Source: DASSBR01 sp035701285 (GTDB lineage: Bacteria > Pseudomonadota > Gammaproteobacteria > Natronospirales > DASSBR01). Taken from it: a DNA stretch of 37,163 nt. Shown here piece after piece: positions 22,700 through 31,628 of the stretch (position 1 is its first letter; every line of letters begins with the position of its first letter). The stretch is taken from positions 1-37,163 of the forward strand of contig DASSNT010000017.1 of NCBI GenBank assembly GCA_035701285.1, read 5' to 3'. Under the pieces are notes generated by a model. That model saw only the letters and a program-made list of their open reading frames with translations. It had not been told where the DNA came from and did not search any database. Made by a program: the position numbers and the translations under genes.

Positions 22700-23302
22700 T
22701 TAGAACTGCACCTTCGGCGTTTGCATCTCTTCTTTCGAAATCGTGAAGTTCTGCTTCACTTCCGCATCCGGGTAGAACAACGACGCGTACCAGCGGCCCG
22801 GGATTGTGCGCAACTCGGTGTTGTACTTCTGTACCGCCTGAATGTAGTCGCGCCGCGCCACGGAAATGCGATTCTCCGTGCCCTCGAGCTGCGCCTGCAA
22901 CGTCAGGAAATTCTGGTTGGCCTTGAGCTGCGGATAACGCTCGGCGACGACCAGCAACCGCGACAGCGCGCCGGTGAGGTTGGCCTGCGCGTTCTGGAAC
23001 TTCTTGAACGCCGCCGGATTTTCAGTGATGTTGTCGGGAATCTTGAGCGAGCCGACCTGCGCGCGAGCCTGCGTCACCGATATCAGCACATCGCGTTCGT
23101 GCTGCGCGTAACCTTTGACGGTTGCGACCAGGTTGGGCACCAGGTCGGCACGCCGCTTGTACTGGTTGAGCACCTGCGACCAGCTCGCCTTGACCTGTTC
23201 GTCGAGCCGCGGCAGGGTGTTGATGCCGCAGCCGCTCAAGCCGGCGACGATGACCAGAGCCATCAGCACGCCGAACGCGCGGTAGAAAAATGTCGGGCGC
23301 AT
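22700..23302 (-). CDS. lemA: LemA-family lipoprotein
   Basis: 200 residues from the ATG at 23302, preceded by AGAGGT. The signal ends in a lipobox (IVAGLSGCGINTLP). LemA marks follow: DEQVKASWSQVLNQYKRRAD, LVPNLVATVKGYAQHERDVL and YPQLKANQNFLTLQAQLEGT, then RRDYIQAVQKYNTELRTIPG. LemA proteins are coiled, envelope-associated and nearly always encoded with TPM-domain genes, as here. Their molecular role is unsettled. It is divergent from actA, with 178 nt between. Confidence 0.93.
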   Translation of the reverse strand: MRPTFFYRAFGVLMALVIVAGLSGCGINTLPRLDEQVKASWSQVLNQYKRRADLVPNLVATVKGYAQHERDVLISVTQARAQVGSLKIPDNITENPAAFKKFQNAQANLTGALSRLLVVAERYPQLKANQNFLTLQAQLEGTENRISVARRDYIQAVQKYNTELRTIPGRWYASLFYPDAEVKQNFTISKEEMQTPKVQF

Positions 23303-23480
23303 GTGAACCTCTTTAAAACTCAATGCGTTAGACGCCGTATCATAGCAGACGAACCACGACGGTTGTTGTAATCAGGCGACACCGGGGATAGTATCAGGAA
23401 CAACTGCCAGGACGCAGTTTTCCGCCGTTTCATGCCTTCCAAACGATGAAGAAGGCCTCACGACAGAAGGATCTGTCTGG

Positions 23481-24137
23481 ATGCCGCAAGTTTTCAAGCG
23501 CCGTGCCAATGCACTCGCTCGCAACCTGATTGTTGCGGCCGTGCTGTTCGTGGCCGTCTTCGGCGCGGTGGTATGGGGCTACTTCCAGACACCTTATAAC
23601 GGCTTTACCGGCAAAGCGGTCTATCAGCCGGTCCCGTTCAGCCACAAGCACCACGTCGGCGCGCTGGGCATCGACTGCCGTTACTGTCACAACGGCGTCA
23701 CCCAATCCGGCTTTGCCGGTATTCCGCCGACGCATACCTGCATGACCTGCCACTCGCAGCTGTGGACCAATGCGGCGATGCTCGCGCCGGTGCGCCGCAG
23801 CCTGGAAACCGATACGCCGATCCGCTGGAAGCGCGTCACCAAGTTACCGGACTATGTTTACTTCAATCACAGCGTGCACGTGAATCACGGCGTGCCGTGC
23901 GAAGCGTGCCACGGGCGGGTCGACAAGATGCCGCTTATATACAAGGTGCACGGCTTCCGCATGCGCTTCTGCATCGGCTGTCATCTGAATCCGGCGCCGC
24001 ATCTTCGGCCCGAAGACCATGTCTTCGATATGGGCTGGCAACCGGATGTACCGCAGAGCGTGCTGGGGCCGCGGTTGATGGAGAAATACGACATCGACAC
24101 GTCGCACCTGACCGACTGTTACGTCTGCCACCGCTGA
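23481..24137 (+). CDS. actA: Alternative complex III pentahaem cytochrome c subunit ActA
   Basis: 218 residues. One N-terminal membrane helix (residues 14-34) anchors a periplasmic domain with five CxxCH haem sites: C66, C87, C140, C164 and C213 (CRYCH, CMTCH, CEACH, CIGCH, CYVCH). This count and the small size match ActA of alternative complex III, which passes electrons from the iron-sulfur subunit toward the mono-haem subunit and oxidase. AGAAGGA lies upstream of the ATG. It is the first gene of the respiratory operon, divergent from lemA. ActB starts 17 nt after its stop. Confidence 0.93.
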   Translation: MPQVFKRRANALARNLIVAAVLFVAVFGAVVWGYFQTPYNGFTGKAVYQPVPFSHKHHVGALGIDCRYCHNGVTQSGFAGIPPTHTCMTCHSQLWTNAAMLAPVRRSLETDTPIRWKRVTKLPDYVYFNHSVHVNHGVPCEACHGRVDKMPLIYKVHGFRMRFCIGCHLNPAPHLRPEDHVFDMGWQPDVPQSVLGPRLMEKYDIDTSHLTDCYVCHR

Positions 24138-24154
24138 CGACGACCAGATTGCTT

Positions 24155-27100
24155 ATGGACAAGCTACCGCTCAATATTGCTGACATTCGCCGCAAGCTCG
24201 CCGGCACGAGCGGGCGCGAATACTGGAAGGGGCTGGAGGAAATCGCCGAGCGGCCCGAGTTTGCCGATTACCTGCACGACGAATTCCCGCGCTTGGCAGC
24301 GTTGTGGGAGCGCCAGATCGACCGGCGCACCGTCCTCAAGCTGATGGCGGGTTCGGTCGCGTTTGCCACCGCCGGCCTCGCCGGGTGCAGCCGGCCGATC
24401 GGCGAGATCGTGCCCTACGTCAACATGCCGGAGGGCGAAATCCCGGGCGAGCCGATGTATTACGCGACAAGCCTCACGCTCGGCGGCTATGCGCGCGGCG
24501 TGATCGCCGAAAGTTATACGGGCCGGCCGACTTTCGTCGAAGGCAACAAAAAGCATCCGGCGACGCTCGGGGCAATCGATCCATGGGCGCAGGCGGCAGT
24601 GCCGCAGCTGTACGATCCGGACCGTTCGACGGTCGAGACCTATCGCGGCGTGCCGACGAGCTGGCCGCGATTTCTCAACGAGATGCAGGTCAATGCAAAG
24701 CGCATGGCCGGAAACGGCGGCGCCGGCTTCGCCGTGCTCACCCAGGCGATCACCTCGCCGAGCCTGCTGGCCGAGTTCGAACGGCTGCAAAGGAAGTTTC
24801 CGAACATGCGCCGGTACGAGTACGAGCCCGTGGATCGCAGCGGCGTATTGAACGGCACGGAGCTGGCCTTCGGCGAGCGCGTCAGTCCGGTGTACCGGTT
24901 CGACGAGGCGGACGTCATTCTGTCGCTCGATGCCGATTTCCTCGGCATGATGCCGGGCTGGCTCGCTTACTCGAACCAGTTCATGAAGGTGCGCAAGCAG
25001 CGGATCAAGAAAGACTACAAGCCGCATATGAGCCGGCTTTACGCGCTCGCGAGCACGCCGACGATTACCAGCGCCAATTCCGACAACTTCCTGCCGGTTC
25101 CGGCGGCGGACGTGGAACTTGCGGCGCGAGGGCTGGCGGAACGGCTGGGTGTTCTTGAAGAGAAGAATCCCCCTCCAGCTCCCCCTTCCGGCCTTCGGCC
25201 GCAAAGGGGAGGGCAGGAAGGCACAGGCAGCGGTAGCGACGATTCTGCCGCCCCCTTTGGCCGCGAAGCGGCGAAGGCGGGCAGCGCCGAAGGCGCGGGG
25301 GGACTCTTCTCCGACTGGCTCGATGCGGCAGCCGAAGATCTACAAAAGCATAAGGGCAAGGCGCTGGTCGTACCAGGTGATTTCCAGCCACCGGCGGTCC
25401 ACGCCCTCGCCCACGCGATGAACGCGCACCTCGGTGCCATCGGCAACACCGTCACCTATACAGAGCCGCCTGGCGCCGACGATGACGGCACGCTGCCGGA
25501 GCTGATGAAGGCGATCGAGGATAACCGCGTCGACACGCTGCTCGTGCTCGACGGCAATCCGGTGTTCGACGCGCCGGCCGATCTCGATTTTGCCGGCCAC
25601 TACGATCGTGTGCCCACACGCATTCACTGGGGCCTGTACGAAAACGAAACCGCCTACGCGAGCTACTGGCATGTGCCGGCGTTGCACGAGCTGGAACGCT
25701 GGGGCGATTCGCGCGCTTACGATGGCACCGTCAGCCTGACCCAGCCGTTGATCGGGCCGATCTTCAACGGCCGCTCGGTCTACACCGTGCTGCGCGTGGT
25801 GGCCGGGGAGCCGGAGACGAGCGATTACGATGCGCTGAGCCAGTACTGGCGGCAGCATTACCGGCGGTACGCGCGCACAGGCGATACCTATGAACTGTTC
25901 TGGCGGCGCTCGGTGCAGCTCGGGCTGATCGAGAACAGCGCCCTGCCGGCGCAAACCGTCAGACTGCGCGGCGACCTGGCGTCGCGACTGCCGATTGCGC
26001 CGCCCGCGCGGCCCAACGGGTTCTACATCCAGTTCCGGCCCGACGATTCGCTCTGGGACGGCCGCTTCGCCAACAGCACCTGGCTGCAGGAACTGCCGCG
26101 CCGGATGACCAAGCTGACCTGGGATAACGTCGTGCTGCTCGCGCCGTCGACGGCCGAACAACTCGGCGTCGAAACCGAAGACGTGGTGGAACTCGAATAC
26201 CTGGGTGCGCGGGTGAGCGGGCCGGTGTGGGTGCTGCCGGGGCAGCCGGCGAACGCGGCGACGGTGCAACTCGGTTACGGCAGCACGCGCGCCGGGCACA
26301 TCGGCGGCGATGTCGGCTTCAATGTGTATCCGTTGCGCCGCACCGATTCGATGTGGTTCGGCGCCGGCCTGAAGATCAGCAAGCTCGGCCGCACCTACGA
26401 TCTCGCGACGACGCAGTACCACCAGACGATGCGCGGCCGCGGGCAGTTGCGCAACACGACGTTCGACGAGTACCGCGGTGACCCGTACTTCGTGCGCGAC
26501 TACCCGGGCAAGCCGCCCAGGCTGCACGAATCGCTGTACCCGGAGCCGAGCGACAAGCCGCCGCTCGAATATCGCTGGGCGATGACCATCGACATCACCG
26601 CCTGCACCGGCTGCATGGCCTGCGTGATCGCCTGCCAGGGCGAGAACAATATCCAGTCGGTCGGCAAGAATGAAGTCCTGGCCGGTCACGAGATGCACTG
26701 GCTGCGGGTGGACCGTTATTACGAAGGCAAGGACATCGACAGTCCCCGCACCTGGTTTCAGCCGGTGCCGTGCATGCAGTGCGAGAACGCACCGTGCGAG
26801 TACGTCTGCCCGGTCGAGGCAAGCGTGCATTCGAAGGGTCTCAACGCGCAGATCTACAACCGCTGCATCGGTACGCGCGACTGCTCGCAGAACTGCCCGT
26901 ACAAGGTGCGCCGCTTCAACTGGTTCAGCTACCAGCGCGGGTCCGAGCCGGTGTACGAGGCGCCCGGCAACAATCCCGGCTCGACCACGCACGTGCGCAG
27001 CCAGGGCTACTCGAACCCGCCCGCCAGCGCCAATCCGGACGTAACGGTGCGCCAGCGCGGCGTGATGGAGAAATGCACCTACTGCATCCAGCGCATCAAC

Positions 27101-27352
27101 GAGCACCAGATCGAGGCGCAAAACGACGGCCGGCGCATCCGCGACGGCGAAGTGCAGACGGCGTGCCAGCGCGCGTGCCCGACAGGCGCCATTGTTTTCG
27201 GTGATCTCGAAACCAACGGCAGCGAGGTGGGCGAGTTGAAGCGCAACCCGCTCAATTACGAAATGCTGGCGGAATTGAATACGCGGCCGCGGACATCGTA
27301 TCTGGCCGGACTGGTTAATCCGAATGAGAAATTGAGAAAGAAGGGCAAATGA
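24155..27352 (+). CDS. actB: Alternative complex III Mo/Fe-S-like subunit ActB (with in-frame repeat insertion)
   Basis: 1065 residues from the ATG at 24155 (MDKLPLNIADIRRKLAGTSG), the usual start of the TAT-variant family. A twin-arginine stretch RRTVLKLMAGS precedes LAGC. The first three quarters resemble a molybdopterin oxidoreductase catalytic subunit; in characterised alternative complex III this domain carries no molybdenum. The last quarter is a ferredoxin-like domain with four cysteine groups beginning at C817 (CTGCMACVIAC, CMQCENAPCEYVC, CIGTRDCSQNC, CTYC...CQRAC), for three [4Fe-4S] and one [3Fe-4S]. Between about residues 336 and 386 the protein is Pro/Gly/Ser-rich (NPPPAPPSGLRPQRGG) because a 150-nt palindromic element lies in frame. 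The frame resumes with FSDWLDAAAEDLQKHKGKAL, normal family sequence. Confidence 0.93.
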   Translation: MDKLPLNIADIRRKLAGTSGREYWKGLEEIAERPEFADYLHDEFPRLAALWERQIDRRTVLKLMAGSVAFATAGLAGCSRPIGEIVPYVNMPEGEIPGEPMYYATSLTLGGYARGVIAESYTGRPTFVEGNKKHPATLGAIDPWAQAAVPQLYDPDRSTVETYRGVPTSWPRFLNEMQVNAKRMAGNGGAGFAVLTQAITSPSLLAEFERLQRKFPNMRRYEYEPVDRSGVLNGTELAFGERVSPVYRFDEADVILSLDADFLGMMPGWLAYSNQFMKVRKQRIKKDYKPHMSRLYALASTPTITSANSDNFLPVPAADVELAARGLAERLGVLEEKNPPPAPPSGLRPQRGGQEGTGSGSDDSAAPFGREAAKAGSAEGAGGLFSDWLDAAAEDLQKHKGKALVVPGDFQPPAVHALAHAMNAHLGAIGNTVTYTEPPGADDDGTLPELMKAIEDNRVDTLLVLDGNPVFDAPADLDFAGHYDRVPTRIHWGLYENETAYASYWHVPALHELERWGDSRAYDGTVSLTQPLIGPIFNGRSVYTVLRVVAGEPETSDYDALSQYWRQHYRRYARTGDTYELFWRRSVQLGLIENSALPAQTVRLRGDLASRLPIAPPARPNGFYIQFRPDDSLWDGRFANSTWLQELPRRMTKLTWDNVVLLAPSTAEQLGVETEDVVELEYLGARVSGPVWVLPGQPANAATVQLGYGSTRAGHIGGDVGFNVYPLRRTDSMWFGAGLKISKLGRTYDLATTQYHQTMRGRGQLRNTTFDEYRGDPYFVRDYPGKPPRLHESLYPEPSDKPPLEYRWAMTIDITACTGCMACVIACQGENNIQSVGKNEVLAGHEMHWLRVDRYYEGKDIDSPRTWFQPVPCMQCENAPCEYVCPVEASVHSKGLNAQIYNRCIGTRDCSQNCPYKVRRFNWFSYQRGSEPVYEAPGNNPGSTTHVRSQGYSNPPASANPDVTVRQRGVMEKCTYCIQRINEHQIEAQNDGRRIRDGEVQTACQRACPTGAIVFGDLETNGSEVGELKRNPLNYEMLAELNTRPRTSYLAGLVNPNEKLRKKGK
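25161..25310. repeat. 150-nt inverted-repeat element inside actB
   Basis: The ends agaagaatccccct (25161-25174) and ggggggactcttct (25297-25310) are imperfect inverted copies. Each half also folds on itself: cggcc-ttc-ggccg within ccccctt...aaagggg on the left, and gccgcgaagcggc plus gcgccgaaggcgc on the right. The length is exactly 50 codons with no stop in the actB frame. The encoded segment is low complexity. Confidence 0.75.
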
Positions 27353-27367
27353 CGTCGGTAGACATCT

Positions 27368-27476
27368 TGTCATTCCGGCTTGGACGCCGGAATCCAGGGG
27401 CCAAGGATGGCAAGCTATCGGCCGCATCAAGGTACCGTCCATGGCAACTGGATTCCTGCTTCCTGCAGGAATGACA
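27368..27476. repeat. REP doublet between actB and actC
   Basis: The left arm tgtcattccggcttggacgc continues to cggaatccag; the right arm ctggattcctgcttcctgca continues to ggaatgaca. Each arm is a hairpin and the two are inverted relative to each other around a 50-nt core. This fills most of the 150-nt gap, the only long break in the respiratory operon. Confidence 0.8.
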
Positions 27477-27502
27477 TTTAGCTGACTCGCAGCAAGGACG
27501 CT

Positions 27503-28873
27503 ATGACGAACGACACGGACACATCAGAACAGCCGCTGCTGGACCGCAAGCTGACCTACGCGTCGATGACCGACCGCCTGACGGCGATCGTCTTCAAGGA
27601 CAAGGCGCCGTGGTCGTGGCTGGCGGGCTTCCTGTTCTTCGGCTTTTTGACGCTGGTTTTTCTTTACAGCATCTCGTACGTGTTCAAGACCGGCGTCGGC
27701 GTGTTCGGTCTGAACATTCCGGTCGCGTGGGAGCTGGCGATCGTTAACACGATCTGGTGGATCGGCATCGCGCATGCCGGCACACTGATTTCCGGCGTGC
27801 TGCTCCTGACGCGGCAGAACTGGCGGCCGTCGATCGCGCGCTTTTCCGAGGCGATGGCGATGTTTGCCATCATCTTTGCCGGCAGCTATCCGCTGATCCA
27901 CCTCGGCCGCCCGTGGCTGTTCTACTACCTGATGCCGTATCCGAACACGCAGGGGCTGTGGCCGAACTGGAAGAGCCCGCTGGTGTGGGACTTCTTCGCG
28001 ATCAGCACCTATCTGCTGTACACGATGATGTTCCTCTATCTGACCACGCTGCCCGACTTCGCCACCATGCGCGACCAGGCGAAGAGCCGCGCGAAGCAGA
28101 TTTTTTACGGGATTCTCGCGATTGGCTGGCGCGGCTCGGCGCGGCACTGGGCACGCTACGACCGCACCGTGATGATCTTCGCAGCCATCTCCGCGCCTAT
28201 CGTGGTGTCCGTTACCGGCACGATTTCGCTCGACCTGGCGGTCACCATCGTGCCCGGTTATCACTTCACGATCTTCCCGCCGTACTTCGTGTCCGGCGCG
28301 CTGTATTCCGGCTTCGCCACCGTGGTGCTGATCGCGGTGCCGTTCCGCTCGATGTTCAAGCTGCACAACTACATCACGCCACGCCACTTCGATTACATCG
28401 GCCGGGTGATGCTGGGTTTCGTGCTGGTGGTGGACTACGCCTATATGTGCGAAATCTGGACTGCGTTCTATAGCGGCGCCGACTACTACCGCGGCGTGTA
28501 CTGGAACCGCTGGTTCGGGCCGTACATGATGATTTACTGGAGCATGTACTTCTGCAACATCGTGCTGCCGCAGTTGTTGTGGTTCAAAAAGGTGCGCCGC
28601 TCCGTGCCGATGATCTTCTGCATGGCGCTGGTCGCCGACATCGGCATGTGGCTGGAGCGCTACATCATCGTGGTCACCAGCACCAACCGGGACTACATGC
28701 CGTCGGCGTGGCGGGTCGTCTGGCCGACTGGCTGGGACTGGGCGGTCTACATCGGCTCGCTCGGCGCGTTCTGCCTGTTGATGCTGATCTTCGTGCGTGT
28801 GCTGCCGCCGATCTCGCTGCACGACATGCGCAAGTTGATCACGCGCAAGAAAGCCGACGTGGAGACGTCCTGA
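27503..28873 (+). CDS. actC: Alternative complex III NrfD-like quinol-binding membrane subunit ActC
   Basis: 456 residues with about ten hydrophobic helices. The family sequence WELAIVNTIWWIGIAHAGTL followed by ISGVLLLTRQNWRPSIARFS, and later GRPWLFYYLMPYPNTQGLWP, are typical of the NrfD/PsrC-like subunit that binds quinol in alternative complex III and docks with ActB. AAGGAC precedes the ATG by 6 nt. It is separated from actB by the REP doublet, then overlaps actD by 1 nt (TGATG). Confidence 0.93.
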   Translation: MTNDTDTSEQPLLDRKLTYASMTDRLTAIVFKDKAPWSWLAGFLFFGFLTLVFLYSISYVFKTGVGVFGLNIPVAWELAIVNTIWWIGIAHAGTLISGVLLLTRQNWRPSIARFSEAMAMFAIIFAGSYPLIHLGRPWLFYYLMPYPNTQGLWPNWKSPLVWDFFAISTYLLYTMMFLYLTTLPDFATMRDQAKSRAKQIFYGILAIGWRGSARHWARYDRTVMIFAAISAPIVVSVTGTISLDLAVTIVPGYHFTIFPPYFVSGALYSGFATVVLIAVPFRSMFKLHNYITPRHFDYIGRVMLGFVLVVDYAYMCEIWTAFYSGADYYRGVYWNRWFGPYMMIYWSMYFCNIVLPQLLWFKKVRRSVPMIFCMALVADIGMWLERYIIVVTSTNRDYMPSAWRVVWPTGWDWAVYIGSLGAFCLLMLIFVRVLPPISLHDMRKLITRKKADVETS

Positions 28874-29418
28874 TGGCCGCGCGTGGACGCTACGGGTTGA
28901 TGGCGGCTTTCAATGAGCCGGAGACGCTGCTTAAAGCCAGCCGCGCGGCGCACAAGGCCGGCTACCGGCGCATGGATGCGTTCAGCCCGATGCCGATAGA
29001 AGGGCTCGCCGACGCGGTCGGCGCGGGCGAGCACGAGCAGGCCAAGGTGTCGTGGCTGGCGCTGGCCGGCGGTATCTTCGGTGGCTGTTCCGCGTACGCG
29101 CTGCAATGGACCTCCACCAACCTCGGCTGGTATTTCCTGGTCGGCGGCGAAGGGCGCAACAGCTGGCCGGCATTCGTCATCATCACGTTCGAAATGACGG
29201 TCCTGTTCGCCTGCATCTTCGCGCTGTTCGGCATGTTCTGGCTGAACGACTTTCCAAAGCTGTATCACCCGGTGTTCAACGTCGAGCGCTTTGGGCGGGC
29301 GACGCGCGACCAGTTCTTCTTGTGCATCGAAGATCGGGACGAGCATTTCGATATCGAGAAGACGCGCGCCTTTCTGGAAAAGTTTGAGCCGATCGAGATT
29401 GTTGAGGTGGAGAAGTGA
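28873..29418 (+). CDS. actD: Alternative complex III subunit ActD (DUF3341)
   Basis: 181 residues. The DUF3341 pattern is clear: YGLMAAFNEPETLLKASRAA then RRMDAFSPMPIEGLADAVG near the N-terminus, two membrane helices (WLALAGGIFGGCSAYALQW and FVIITFEMTVLFACIFALFG), and a C-terminal cytoplasmic part with FFLCIEDRDEHFD. ActD is a small integral subunit without cofactors. The start overlaps the actC stop (TGATG) and the stop overlaps the actE start (GTGA), supporting coupled translation. Confidence 0.92.
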   Translation: MAARGRYGLMAAFNEPETLLKASRAAHKAGYRRMDAFSPMPIEGLADAVGAGEHEQAKVSWLALAGGIFGGCSAYALQWTSTNLGWYFLVGGEGRNSWPAFVIITFEMTVLFACIFALFGMFWLNDFPKLYHPVFNVERFGRATRDQFFLCIEDRDEHFDIEKTRAFLEKFEPIEIVEVEK

Positions 29419-29966
29419 GCAGCTGGCGTCTCGCGCCCATACTTGCATTGGTGGTTTCTGCCTTGACCCTCACCGCCTGCGGTCAAGCGATGGACAACCA
29501 GCCCAAGTACGAAACATACGAACCGGCCGACCCGGGTCTGTTCGCCGACCGGCAATCGGCGCGACCGCGCGTGCCGCACACCGTCGCGCGCGGCGAGCGC
29601 ATCAAGCCGCGGCCCGACCATCTGCCTTATCCGGTCACGCGCAAACTGCTGGAGCGCGGCCGGGACCAGTTCAACGCGTTTTGCGAGCCGTGCCACGGCC
29701 GCGTCGGCGACGGCGAAGGCATCGTTGTCCAGCGCGGCTTCCCCCACCCGCCGTCGTACCACAGCCAGCGGCTGCGCGCCGCGCCGCTGGTGCATTTTTA
29801 CGACGTGATCACCGACGGCTACGGCGTAATGTATTCATACGCCGACCGCGTGCCGCCGAAGGATCGGTGGGCGATCGCCGCCTACATACGCGCGCTGCAG
29901 CTGAGCCAGCATGCGCCGAAGAAATACGTGCCGGATGGCGTCCACCTGGCGGGGACGGGCAAATGA
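29415..29966 (+). CDS. actE: Alternative complex III mono-haem cytochrome c subunit ActE
   Basis: 183 residues from a GTG start at 29415 inside the GTGA overlap with actD. The signal ends in a lipobox (LTLTACGQAMDNQ), so the subunit is lipid-anchored. One haem site C90-E-P-C-H94 (FCEPCHGRVGDGEG) and the probable axial methionine M139 (GVMYSYADRV) give a normal class I cytochrome c. In this family ActE hands electrons to the downstream oxidase. The stop overlaps actF by ATGA. Confidence 0.93.
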   Translation: MSSWRLAPILALVVSALTLTACGQAMDNQPKYETYEPADPGLFADRQSARPRVPHTVARGERIKPRPDHLPYPVTRKLLERGRDQFNAFCEPCHGRVGDGEGIVVQRGFPHPPSYHSQRLRAAPLVHFYDVITDGYGVMYSYADRVPPKDRWAIAAYIRALQLSQHAPKKYVPDGVHLAGTGK

Positions 29967-31177
29967 GCCGCCGTCGCGGCGCCGGAATGCTGGCGGGTGC
30001 GCTGTCGGTCATCGGCTGGGCGCTTCGCGGCGATCGCCGCAGGCGCCGGCGCATGACCGACCGCGACTGGCGCAGGGTCGCCCGGCTGGCGCTGGTTATC
30101 GGCGTCCTCGGCATCATCGCCTGCGCCGTCGGCGCCGCGTTTGATCTTCGCGCCGCGCTGCAGGCGTGGCTGTTCGCCGCGATCGTCTGGATCGGCTTTC
30201 CGCTAGGCGCCATGGCGATGCTGATGTGCCACAACCTGACCGGCGGCGGCTGGGGCGAAATCAGCCGTCCGATCCTCAAGGCGACGATTGCGACACTGCC
30301 GATCGGCATGGTCGCCTTCGTGCCGCTACTGATTAAACCGCAGTCGGTGTTTTCGTGGATCGCGCCGCCCGCGGCATTGGAGTGGGTCGTGCAGCGCAAG
30401 GCCTACTGGCTCAACGTGCCGCTGCTGTGGGCGCTGACGACAGTTATTTTCGTTCTGTGGCTGGCGCTTGCGTGGAAGCTCAACGTCTGGCGTCACGAGC
30501 CGGCGGACAAGCGGCCCTACGGCGCGAGCGGCGGCGGCATGGTGCTCTGGGGGGTCACGATCACGTTCTTCGCGTTCTTTTGGCTGCTGTCGCTACAGCC
30601 GGAGTTTTATTCCGACATTTTCGGCATGGTGTATTTCAGCGACCCGCTGGTGGTCGCGCCGGCGACGGTGCTGCTCGCGCTGTCGCTCGCCAACCCCGAT
30701 CGCGACGAACAACTGACCAGCCGGATGCAGGACATTGCCAACCTGCTGCTGTCGGCGCTGTGCGGCTGGATCTTCGTCAATTTCGTTCAGTACCTGATTA
30801 TCTGGAACGGCAACATTCCTGACGAAATCGCGTGGTACATCCCGCGCAGCCGTCACGGCTGGCAGTGGTTCACGCGCACGTTGTTCATCTTTTACTTCGC
30901 GCTGCCGTTCGCAGCGCTGTTGTCGAAGCGCGTCAAACGCAGCCGCGCCGCCTTGATGCTGCTGTCCGCATTTGTGCTGTTTTCACATGCGCTGTTTTCG
31001 TACTGGCTGATCATGCCGTCGCTGCACAAGGACGCCTTCTATATCGACTGGCTCGTCTGGGCGGCGATGATCGGGCTGGGCGGTCTGTCGGCCGCGCTGT
31101 TCGGGTTTACGTTGCCGCGCGCGACAGTCAACAGCGAAGTCGCCGCCGAGGCGGGAGCGGTCACCGAACATGGTTGA
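29963..31177 (+). CDS. actF: Alternative complex III membrane subunit ActF
   Basis: 404 residues from the ATG at 29963 (ATGA overlap with actE). A basic N-terminus is followed by about ten helices; WIGFPLGAMAMLMCHNLTGG and GGWGEISRPILKA are the family signature, and SRHGWQWFTRTLFIFYFALP occurs later. ActF is the second large membrane subunit, related to but distinct from ActC. An internal ATG about 30 codons later (MTDRDWRRVA) could also start the protein, since the stretch between is unusually Arg-rich. The stop lies 8 nt inside the next gene. Confidence 0.9.
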   Translation: MSRRRGAGMLAGALSVIGWALRGDRRRRRRMTDRDWRRVARLALVIGVLGIIACAVGAAFDLRAALQAWLFAAIVWIGFPLGAMAMLMCHNLTGGGWGEISRPILKATIATLPIGMVAFVPLLIKPQSVFSWIAPPAALEWVVQRKAYWLNVPLLWALTTVIFVLWLALAWKLNVWRHEPADKRPYGASGGGMVLWGVTITFFAFFWLLSLQPEFYSDIFGMVYFSDPLVVAPATVLLALSLANPDRDEQLTSRMQDIANLLLSALCGWIFVNFVQYLIIWNGNIPDEIAWYIPRSRHGWQWFTRTLFIFYFALPFAALLSKRVKRSRAALMLLSAFVLFSHALFSYWLIMPSLHKDAFYIDWLVWAAMIGLGGLSAALFGFTLPRATVNSEVAAEAGAVTEHG

Positions 31178-31628
31178 CGAGCGGGTCAAAAAGGAGCTTG
31201 AGAAGGGGCCGCATTACGAGACGCAGCCGGTCAACTTCAAGGTGCCGATCGGCACCGCGATCGGCGTCATAATCCTGCTGCCGGTGACACTGGCGATCGT
31301 CTTCCTGTTGCTGCATTTCCAGTGGAAGACCACGCCGGGGCCGAAGCCGTACCCGTTCGACAAGCCGCCGGCGACCACGCCGGCGCCGCGCCTGCTTGTG
31401 CATCCCGAGGCGGAGCTGCACGCGGTGGAGAGCCTCGCGCGGCAGCGCTTGCACAGCTACGGCTGGGTCGACAAGAAGAAGGGCGTCGTCCACATCCCGA
31501 TCGACCAGGCCATCGACATTATTGCCAAACACGGCTTTCCGCCGCGCCCGCCGCGACCGAAGAACGCGCGACCGCAGGTGCCAATCTATCGCACCGGCAC
31601 CGCCAACGCCGGGGGCGGTCCGCCATGA
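31170..31628 (+). CDS. Small single-helix membrane protein of the ACIII-cox cluster
   Basis: 152 residues with one membrane helix (PIGTAIGVIILLPVTLAIVF) after a polar N-terminus, then a proline-rich linker and a conserved-looking C-terminal motif (LHSYGWVDKKKGVVHIPIDQ, AIDIIAKHGFPPRPP). As I recall, proteins ending in a YGWVD...GVV.IPI motif are encoded between alternative complex III and oxidase genes in other bacteria; no function is known to me. The position suggests an accessory subunit or assembly factor of the supercomplex. It overlaps actF by 8 nt and coxB by 4 nt (ATGA). Confidence 0.82.
   Translation: MVDERVKKELEKGPHYETQPVNFKVPIGTAIGVIILLPVTLAIVFLLLHFQWKTTPGPKPYPFDKPPATTPAPRLLVHPEAELHAVESLARQRLHSYGWVDKKKGVVHIPIDQAIDIIAKHGFPPRPPRPKNARPQVPIYRTGTANAGGGPP

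Noticed and set aside
23762..24154. A 131-codon N-terminal extension of actB
   Set aside because: It overlaps the haem-binding actA gene out of frame; actB starts properly at 24155.
25340..27442. A 700-codon open frame antisense to actB
   Set aside because: It lies wholly opposite a gene with clear cofactor motifs, is rich in Arg/His/Ala/Val as expected of the complement of GC-rich codons, and matches no family.
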